From Tannerellaceae bacterium (lineage in GTDB: Bacteria; Bacteroidota; Bacteroidia; Bacteroidales; Tannerellaceae): a DNA stretch of 6,440 bases. How positions within the stretch are numbered: the first letter of the stretch is position 1; every line of letters begins with the position of its first letter. Shown one piece after another: positions 1 through 5,587 of this stretch. A program made the position numbers and the translations under genes. The stretch is from contig JAIRZN010000170.1 in the NCBI GenBank assembly GCA_031267205.1, positions 1-6,440 of the forward strand, written 5' to 3'. The notes below the pieces were generated by a model that saw only the letters and a program-made list of their open reading frames with translations, searched no databases and was not told where the DNA came from.

Positions 1-2724
1 ACGGCCCTGGGTATAGTCAAGAAAGAGAAATCGCTCACCTACTCGACACAAGTAGTAGGCGGCGAAGAGCTCACCCGCGCCAAAGACCCTAATATGATGA
101 ACTCGCTGGCCGGCAAAACCGCGGGCGTGCAAATCAACCGCAGCGCGTCAGGCCTCGGCGGATCGGTCAGGATAGTAATACGCGGCAGCCGCTCGGTCAA
201 CGGTAGCAACCAGCCGCTGTTCGTAGTCGACGGAGTGCCCGTAAACAGCGGCTCCAACAGTTCGGTAGCCACCACTATCGGCGGCAATAACGACTCCGGC
301 AACCGCGACGCAGGCGACGGCGTCTCCGACCTCAACCCCGACGACATCGAGAGCATGAACATCCTCAAAGGCCCAGCCGCAGCCGCCCTCTACGGAGCGT
401 CGGCAGCTAATGGCGTAGTGGTCATAAGCACCAAGAAAGGGAAGGCCGGACGGACGGATATATCCTTCAGCTCCAACACAACATGGGAATCGGCAGTTTA
501 CGGCATACCGGAATTCCAGAACAGCTTCGGCGGTGTAACATCAAGCTGGGGAGATAAGATAAGCGGCAGCCAGGATTATGTGAAAGACTTCTTCCAGACC
601 GGGCTTACCACAATCAATTCACTTACCCTAAGCTCCGGCTCCGAAGCTATGCAGAGTTATTTCTCTTACGCCAACACCTACGGCAAGGGCGTGATTGAAA
701 ACAGCGAGCTAAACAAGCACAACCTCAACTTCCGCGAGACGGCCAACTTCTTCGACAAGAAGCTCACCATCGACGCTAACGTCAACCTCATGTATCAGCA
801 GGGCAAGAACCGCCCCTCGCCGGGAGGTTTCTACCTCAACCCGTTAGTCGGACTATACCGCTTCCCGCGCGGAGGGCCTCAAGGCGGCGAATCCTTCGAT
901 TATTACAAGGAAAACTATCAGTACCTCGATGCAGGGCGCAACATCTACCTGCAGAATTGGTACACGCGCATCAGCGGAGGATGGGAGCAGAATCCCTACT
1001 GGATAATCAACAAGATGCCTAACGTGGACGACCGCTACCGCACGCTGGCTAACTTGAATCTTAGCTTCAAGTTCAACGAGCATTTCTCAATCGCAGCCCG
1101 CGGCAACGCCGACTTCTCTACAAACAATTACGAGATGAAGATGTACGCCGGCAGCGACAACGCTCTGACAGGAGGCAATAACGGGCGATACATCGTCGAC
1201 GAATCCAACAGCTTAGCCCTCTACGGCGACGTTATGCTCACCTATACGCAGCAGTTCGGACACTTCGCCGTTAACGCCACAGCCGGCGCAAGCATCAAGG
1301 ACGATTCCGGCAAGTCTATGGGCATCGACTCTTACCCTACCGGACTTTATAACCCGAACGTTTTCTCGATCAACAACATCAACCTCACCGCAGCCTCCAA
1401 CTCGCTGGGCAAATACCACGGACAGGAACAGGCCGTCTTCTTCGCCGGACAGTTAGGATACCGCGATTGGCTCTTCCTCGACGTTACGGCGCGTAACGAC
1501 TGGACATCGAACTTAGCCTTCACCAATTACATGAACAAAGGCTTCTTCTATCCCTCCGTAGGCCTTAACTGGATTGTTAACGAAGCGCTCCGATTACCCG
1601 AATGGATAAACCTCGGCAAGGTACGCGGAGCATGGTCGAAGGTGGGCAACGGTCTACCTCGCTATCGCAGCAACCCGCTCAACAGCGTAGGTCGCGGCGG
1701 CGTGATAAACTATAACACGACGCAGCCGTTCAGCGAGCTGAAGCCCGAAATGACGACTTCGATTGAGGCCGGCACCGAGTGGCGGCTCTTCAACAGCCGT
1801 GTGGAGGTAGATTTCACCTACTATAAGACTAATACCAGGAATCAGATCTTCTCGCTGGCCGCTCCCTCAGGCTCGAAATATACTACCTACTATGTAAATG
1901 CAGGTAATATCGAGAACCAAGGTGTCGAAATCGTTCTCGGAGGCTCTCCCGTATGGGTCGGCGACTTCCGCTGGAAGACCGCAGTCAACTATTCGTATAA
2001 CCACAACAAAGTAATCGAACTGGCCGAAGGATTAGACCTCTTCAACTTCGGTGGCGGAGGCTCTAACAGCTACGATATGCGCCTTGTAAAAGGCGGCTCG
2101 TTCGGCGACTTCTACGGCCGCGGATTCCTGCGCGATAAGGAGACCGGAGCCATACAGTACGACGCCGACGGCATACCGATGCCCGACCGCGAGGACTATC
2201 ACAAGATAGGCAATACTGCTCCCGACTTCAACATCGGATGGCAGAACACATTCACGTGGAAAGGATTCTCCCTCTACATGCTTATTGACGGACGCTTCGG
2301 CGGCGATGTCCTCTCGTTGACGGAGGCCGAGCTCGACAAGTACGGCGTCAGCAAGCGCACCGGCGACGACCGCCTGAACGGCGGCGTATCCTTCGACGGC
2401 AAGACGATAGCCAACGTAGAACGCTTCTACGGCATAGTCGGCGGGCGCGACGGGATAACCGAACACTACGTCTACGACGCCACCAATATCCGTCTGCGCG
2501 AGCTGTCGATCGGCTACGCTCTGCCGCGCAGCGTGCTCAAGTCGCTGTCCGTAGTAAAAGGCGTCGACCTCTCCCTGATAGGGCGCAACCTGTTCTTCTT
2601 TAAGAACAATGCGCCTTACGATCCGGACGGGACACTGTCAGTCGGCAACAACCTGCAAGGCGTCGATGTATTTGGCCTGCCAAGCTCGCGCTCCTTTGGA
2701 TTCAATCTGAAAATTAACTTCTAA
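1..2724 (+). CDS. SusC/RagA-family TonB-dependent outer membrane transporter, 5'-truncated
   Basis: Imports oligosaccharides across the outer membrane with TonB energy, together with the SusD-like lipoprotein encoded next. The reading frame is open from base 1 and gives 907 residues. The first visible residues, TALGIVKKEKSLTYSTQVV, are the stretch that in SusC proteins follows the TonB box. The missing part should therefore be about 100-120 residues: signal peptide, carboxypeptidase-regulatory-like domain and TonB box. The plug domain is clear: NSLAGKTAGVQI near residues 34-45, PLFVVDGVPV at 72-81, and the SusC/RagA signature NPDDIESMNILKGPAAAALY at 112-131, followed by GASAANGVVVIS. The remaining roughly 750 residues are rich in alternating aromatic and polar segments, as expected of a 22-strand barrel, and end in KINF with the C-terminal Phe typical of outer membrane barrels. 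The Met at position 94 lies inside the plug and is not the start. No frameshift is visible. The substrate cannot be read from the sequence. Confidence 0.96.
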   Translation, partial: TALGIVKKEKSLTYSTQVVGGEELTRAKDPNMMNSLAGKTAGVQINRSASGLGGSVRIVIRGSRSVNGSNQPLFVVDGVPVNSGSNSSVATTIGGNNDSGNRDAGDGVSDLNPDDIESMNILKGPAAAALYGASAANGVVVISTKKGKAGRTDISFSSNTTWESAVYGIPEFQNSFGGVTSSWGDKISGSQDYVKDFFQTGLTTINSLTLSSGSEAMQSYFSYANTYGKGVIENSELNKHNLNFRETANFFDKKLTIDANVNLMYQQGKNRPSPGGFYLNPLVGLYRFPRGGPQGGESFDYYKENYQYLDAGRNIYLQNWYTRISGGWEQNPYWIINKMPNVDDRYRTLANLNLSFKFNEHFSIAARGNADFSTNNYEMKMYAGSDNALTGGNNGRYIVDESNSLALYGDVMLTYTQQFGHFAVNATAGASIKDDSGKSMGIDSYPTGLYNPNVFSINNINLTAASNSLGKYHGQEQAVFFAGQLGYRDWLFLDVTARNDWTSNLAFTNYMNKGFFYPSVGLNWIVNEALRLPEWINLGKVRGAWSKVGNGLPRYRSNPLNSVGRGGVINYNTTQPFSELKPEMTTSIEAGTEWRLFNSRVEVDFTYYKTNTRNQIFSLAAPSGSKYTTYYVNAGNIENQGVEIVLGGSPVWVGDFRWKTAVNYSYNHNKVIELAEGLDLFNFGGGGSNSYDMRLVKGGSFGDFYGRGFLRDKETGAIQYDADGIPMPDREDYHKIGNTAPDFNIGWQNTFTWKGFSLYMLIDGRFGGDVLSLTEAELDKYGVSKRTGDDRLNGGVSFDGKTIANVERFYGIVGGRDGITEHYVYDATNIRLRELSIGYALPRSVLKSLSVVKGVDLSLIGRNLFFFKNNAPYDPDGTLSVGNNLQGVDVFGLPSSRSFGFNLKINF

Positions 2725-2736
2725 TCTGAAAGCGAT

Positions 2737-4323
2737 ATGAAAAATATAACAAGATATTCAACCGCTCTTTTGTCTGTTGTCCTTCTGACGCTTGCTTCCT
2801 GCACCGGCGGCTTCGAGGAGATGAATACAAATCCCTTCGGCGTATCCGATCAAGAACTTACGCAGGACAACAACCTCATCGGGATGCACTTCCCCACCAT
2901 ACAGCAGTCTATCTACTACAACCGCGGAGGCGGTGGCTGGGGATACCAGGTGTTCCAGAACCTGAACGCGGATATATGGTCGGGCTACATGGCTACCCCT
3001 TCCGACTTCAAGGGAGGGATCAACAACCAGACATATTTCCTCAATAACGACTGGAACGACACGTGCTGGGAATACACCTACGACAACGTTATGAGCAACC
3101 AGGTCAGGGTCAGGGAAAAATGCGAGGAACAGGGCGACCTTTATTCTCACTACGACGCTATCAACACCATACTGCGTGTGCTTGCCATGTCGCGCATTGC
3201 CGACCAGTACGGACCGATTATCTATTCCAAATACGGCCAGGAACTGCTCGGAGGCGAATACGACTCTGCGCAGGACGCCTACAAGCTGTTTTTCTCCGAA
3301 CTGACGGCGGCGGTGAGTACGCTGAACGAATATGCAAGCAAGCAAGCTCCCTCGTTCGCCGCTTTTGACATGGCTTACGGAGGCGACCTCGTCAAATGGG
3401 CCAAGCTGGGCAATACCCTGCGCCTGCGCCTTGCCATGCGCGTTGTCAAGTACGACGCCTCCTGGGCGCGCACCGAAGCCGAAGCCGCCATCAAGGCTCC
3501 GCAAGGCTTACTCGGTCGCGGCGAAAGCCTTATCGTAAGCGGGTTCGGATGGAAGCATCCCCTGTATACCTGCTCAATAGAATACCAGGATATATTTATC
3601 AGCGCAAACATCCAGTCCATCCTTTCGGGCTACGGCGATGCGCGCTTGGACGTCTTCGGGCTGCCTAACGCGGACAAACAGATACTTGGCGTGCGCACGG
3701 GCATACCCGACACAGACCAACTATCCGATCCCTACAAGGAAATCATCTCGCGCATAAACGTGACGGCCGAACAACCCGCCGTCATCGTCTCAGCAGCGGA
3801 AGCATCTTTCCTCCTCGCCGAAGCAGCCCTGCGTGGATGGGATACCAACGGAGGCGACGCTAAGTCGTTCTACGAAGAGGGCATAGGCGTATCCTTCGCT
3901 CAGTGGGGAGTGGCCGTAGGCGATTATGCCGGACGCTCTAACCTGCCTGCCGATTGGGACGATCCGCTGAGGGACGACTTCGACTCGCCCGCCGTGAGCC
4001 GTGTATCCCCCAAGTGGGACGACGCCAAGAGCGACGAAGAACGCCTCGAAAAGATCATTACCCAGAAGTGGATCGCAGGATTCCCCGAAGGCATGAACGC
4101 TTGGGCCGAATGGCGTCGCACGGGCTATCCGAAACTTTTCCCTATCCTGAAGAACGACAGCCAGGGCGCGATTCCTACCGCGCTCGGTGTACGCCGCCTC
4201 ACCTATACGATGGGCGAACAGCGCAACAATCCGCAGGGTTACGCCAGCGCAGTCCAGATGCTCGGAGGCCCCGACACCGGCGCGACGCGTATATTCTGGG
4301 ACGTAGACAAGCCTAATCTTTAA
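2737..4323 (+). CDS. SusD/RagB-like outer membrane glycan-binding lipoprotein
   Basis: Surface lipoprotein that binds glycan and acts as the lid of the SusC-like transporter. It is 528 residues, normal for the family. Residues 1-22 form a lipoprotein signal: basic start (MKNITR), hydrophobic core, lipobox LASC with the lipidated Cys at 22. The acidic pair E27-E28 just after it is compatible with a Bacteroidota surface-export signal. Family hallmarks are FEEMNTNP right after the Cys, a helical (TPR-like) core with NTILRVLAMSRIADQYGPII at 143-162 and LGNTLRLRLAMRV at 224-236, DARL at 301-304, and the C-terminal blocks MNAWAEWRRTGYP (453-465) and RRL..T..EQRNNPQGY, then LGGPDTGATRIFWD (509-522). 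These blocks resemble the SusD-like group of Pfam PF12741 more than classical SusD. It starts 12 bases after the transporter stop, so the two are surely co-transcribed. The glycan-binding residues cannot be assigned without a structure. Confidence 0.95.
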   Translation: MKNITRYSTALLSVVLLTLASCTGGFEEMNTNPFGVSDQELTQDNNLIGMHFPTIQQSIYYNRGGGGWGYQVFQNLNADIWSGYMATPSDFKGGINNQTYFLNNDWNDTCWEYTYDNVMSNQVRVREKCEEQGDLYSHYDAINTILRVLAMSRIADQYGPIIYSKYGQELLGGEYDSAQDAYKLFFSELTAAVSTLNEYASKQAPSFAAFDMAYGGDLVKWAKLGNTLRLRLAMRVVKYDASWARTEAEAAIKAPQGLLGRGESLIVSGFGWKHPLYTCSIEYQDIFISANIQSILSGYGDARLDVFGLPNADKQILGVRTGIPDTDQLSDPYKEIISRINVTAEQPAVIVSAAEASFLLAEAALRGWDTNGGDAKSFYEEGIGVSFAQWGVAVGDYAGRSNLPADWDDPLRDDFDSPAVSRVSPKWDDAKSDEERLEKIITQKWIAGFPEGMNAWAEWRRTGYPKLFPILKNDSQGAIPTALGVRRLTYTMGEQRNNPQGYASAVQMLGGPDTGATRIFWDVDKPNL

Positions 4324-4334
4324 GCTCGGAAATG

Positions 4335-4353
4335 GTTTGTAACGCTTACAAAC
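4335..4353. promoter_or_regulatory. Perfect 19-bp palindrome, candidate operator or small hairpin
   Basis: GTTTGTAA-CGC-TTACAAAC is an exact inverted repeat with 8-base arms and a 3-base centre, beginning 12 bases after the SusD-like stop. Arms of this length with a short centre suit a dimeric helix-turn-helix regulator. It lies about 30 bases upstream of the candidate -7 element, near or just above the -33 region. The stem is AT-rich and lacks a following T-run, so it would be a weak intrinsic terminator. No regulator gene in the window can be tied to it. Confidence 0.45.
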
Positions 4354-4384
4354 TCCTTCTCTGCGGTTTATATGATAAATAAAC

Positions 4385-4392
4385 TAACTTTG
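4385..4392 (+). promoter_or_regulatory. Candidate Bacteroidota -7 promoter element (TAACTTTG)
   Basis: TAACTTTG matches the Bacteroides primary sigma -7 consensus TAnnTTTG exactly. The -33 partner (TTTG, normally 19-21 bases upstream) is poor: the best match at that spacing is TCTG at 4360-4363. The implied transcript would begin within the left arm of the stem-loop at 4393-4427 and have a leader of roughly 70 bases. An 8-base motif with four fixed T/A positions plus TTTG occurs by chance fairly often, so the call is tentative. Its place in the only long gap supports it. Confidence 0.35.
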
Positions 4393-4427
4393 AAGTCCCG
4401 GCAGGCATTAATTCCTGTCCGGGACTT
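4393..4427 (+). terminator. GC-rich stem-loop, possible weak terminator or attenuator after the SusC/SusD genes
   Basis: AAGTCCCGG-CAGG pairs with CCTG-T-CCGGGACTT. This gives a 13-bp stem with a single bulged T (4418) and an 8-base loop, CATTAATT. The stem ends in A-A/T-T pairs, and the next bases are TGTAAAC, so the U-tract amounts to only three T's (4426-4428) then G. That is short for an efficient intrinsic terminator. Partial termination, which would lower enzyme expression relative to SusC/SusD, is plausible. So is a 5'-end mRNA-stabilising hairpin if the promoter just upstream is real. Confidence 0.5.
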
Positions 4428-4444
4428 TGTAAACGGTATTAATC

Positions 4445-4468
4445 ATGAAAAACATTTTATTCGTATGA
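4445..4468 (+). other. Seven-codon mini-ORF overlapping the GH20-like start codon
   Basis: ATG at 4445 opens a frame coding MKNILFV and stops at TGA 4466-4468. That stop overlaps the GH20-like ATG (4465-4467) as ATGA. Its first bases, ATGAAAAACATTTT, nearly repeat the real start ATGAAACACATTCT twenty bases downstream (12 of 14 identical), and the peptide MKNILFV echoes MKHILLS. It could be a translationally coupled leader or a relic of a small duplication, or it may be chance in an A/T-rich leader. No peptide function is claimed. Confidence 0.25.
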
Positions 4469-5565
4469 AACACATTCTGCTATCAATCGCTTGCTTCTGC
4501 CTCTCTACTGCGGCGTCTTTCTCACAGACTGCCGTCAAGCTCGACACAGTGATGCCTGTTCGCGGTCTGGCTATCGCCGCTCCGTCTCAACAGGGCATAC
4601 CGCTCTTCATCAAGTTCATTGAGGAAGAGCTTGCGCCGGCGCATTTCAACCTGCTTATACTGCGTGTGGACTGGAATTACGATTATAAAAGTCACCCGGA
4701 GTTGAAAGACCCCAATCCGCTTACGCTTGACAACGTCAGGCAGATAGCCGACGCCTGCCGGAAACACGGTATACGCGTCGCTCCGCAAATTAACCTACTC
4801 GGACATCAATCGTGGGCCAAAACGACCTACGCCTTGCTCCGTGAATATCCCGAATTTGACGAAACGCCTCACGTGCATACCGAAGATTATACCGGATGGC
4901 CTAATCCCGACGGATTGTACTGTAAGAGCTACTGCCCGCTGCATCCCGGCGTGCACAAGGTGGTGTTTGAACTGATCGACGAGCTTACGGCGGCTTTCGA
5001 TACCGACCTGTTTCATGCCGGAATGGACGAAGTCTTCTACATAGGCGACGACAAATGCCCGCGTTGCAGCGGACACGATAAGGCGGAACTTTTCGCCGGT
5101 GAAGTAAGCGCCATACGCAACCACTTAGCCCTTACGGGTAAGAAACTCATGATCTGGGGCGACCGCCTGATCGACGGCAAGACGACAGGCATAGGCGCCT
5201 GGGAAGCTAGCATGAATAATACGCACCGCGCAATAGACCTTATACCTAAAGACGTCTTTATTTGTGATTGGCATTACGAACGGGCGGATCAAACGGCCGT
5301 GTACTTCGCTATGAAAGGCTTCGACGTAGCCACCTGCCCGTGGCGCAAACCCGAAATAGCCCTCGTACAACTCGACGACATGATACGCTTCCGCGCAAAC
5401 GCCACACGGCAGATGGCGCCGCACTTCCGTGGAATAATAGAAACGGTATGGTCGGGCGCAGACGGATTCCTCAAGAGCTACTACAACCCTGAAACCTACA
5501 AGCAGGAAGTATCCGACGCCGTCACGCTTAAGAAACTAATGGAAGCCTACAAGCAGATGTATTAA
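4465..5565 (+). CDS. Secreted GH20-like glycosidase (beta-N-acetylhexosaminidase-type TIM barrel)
   Basis: Likely removes beta-linked N-acetylhexosamine from an imported glycan. It has 366 residues from the ATG at 4465. This start is chosen because it gives a typical type I signal peptide (MKHILLSIACFCLSTAASFS, cut near 20/21), whereas the in-frame ATG at 4372 would bury it. The rest is one domain of about 340 residues, without the N-terminal GH20b domain common in classical hexosaminidases. Barrel-like blocks follow in order: FNLLILRVDW (61-70), HGIRVAPQINLLGHQSW (101-117), FHAGMDEVFYIG (183-194), KLMIWGDRL (227-235) and ETVWSGADGF (326-335). HAGMDEV aligns with the GH20 H-x-G-x-D-E motif. 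D188 would orient the substrate acetamido group and E189 would be the general acid. Cysteines C153, C157, C198 and C201 flank the motif. The next gene starts 22 bases downstream, implying an operon. Exact substrate and product specificity are not evident; membership of a divergent GH20-like clade with another activity is possible. Confidence 0.8.
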   Translation: MKHILLSIACFCLSTAASFSQTAVKLDTVMPVRGLAIAAPSQQGIPLFIKFIEEELAPAHFNLLILRVDWNYDYKSHPELKDPNPLTLDNVRQIADACRKHGIRVAPQINLLGHQSWAKTTYALLREYPEFDETPHVHTEDYTGWPNPDGLYCKSYCPLHPGVHKVVFELIDELTAAFDTDLFHAGMDEVFYIGDDKCPRCSGHDKAELFAGEVSAIRNHLALTGKKLMIWGDRLIDGKTTGIGAWEASMNNTHRAIDLIPKDVFICDWHYERADQTAVYFAMKGFDVATCPWRKPEIALVQLDDMIRFRANATRQMAPHFRGIIETVWSGADGFLKSYYNPETYKQEVSDAVTLKKLMEAYKQMY

Positions 5566-5587
5566 TAAATCTACAACCTTATATACC

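Larger units (their letters stand above)
4324..4464. other. Structured 141-base intergenic region between the SusD-like and GH20-like genes
   Basis: This is the only sizeable gap in the window; the other two are 12 and 22 bases. In order it holds a palindrome (4335-4353), a TAnnTTTG -7-like element (4385-4392), a GC-rich stem-loop (4393-4427) and a 7-codon mini-ORF (4445-4468) whose stop overlaps the GH20-like start. The in-frame ATG at 4372 is an unlikely start, because translating from it would put a polar, non-signal-like 31 residues in front of an obvious signal peptide. The layout suggests separate control of the enzyme genes relative to the SusC/SusD pair. This is inference. Confidence 0.7.

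Noticed and set aside
94..96. ATG at 94 as the start of the SusC-like gene
   Set aside because: The frame is open upstream to base 1 and encodes conserved SusC residues there. The ATG falls inside the plug domain.
2758..3504. Long minus-strand open frame opposite the SusD-like gene
   Set aside because: It lies wholly antisense to a well-supported gene, its translation shows no family resemblance, and such frames arise from the sense-strand codon bias.
3063..4316. Several plus-strand frames in other phases inside the SusD-like gene
   Set aside because: Their products are Arg/Pro/Ser-rich, typical of out-of-frame reading, and the SusD-like frame is unbroken throughout.
4335..4353. Palindrome as a CcpA-type catabolite site (TGTAANCGNTTACA-like)
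   Set aside because: The half-sites look similar, but the centre is 3 bases rather than 4, and CcpA control is a Firmicutes system not expected in Bacteroidota.
4372..4464. In-frame upstream ATG at 4372 that would extend the GH20-like protein by 31 residues
   Set aside because: The extension is polar and is encoded across the stem-loop. It would place a clear signal peptide internally. The ATG at 4465 gives a normal secreted protein.
4492..4494. C10 of the GH20-like protein as a lipidation site
   Set aside because: The preceding SIA does not fit a lipobox well and the hydrophobic stretch before it is too short. A type I cleavage near residue 20 fits better.
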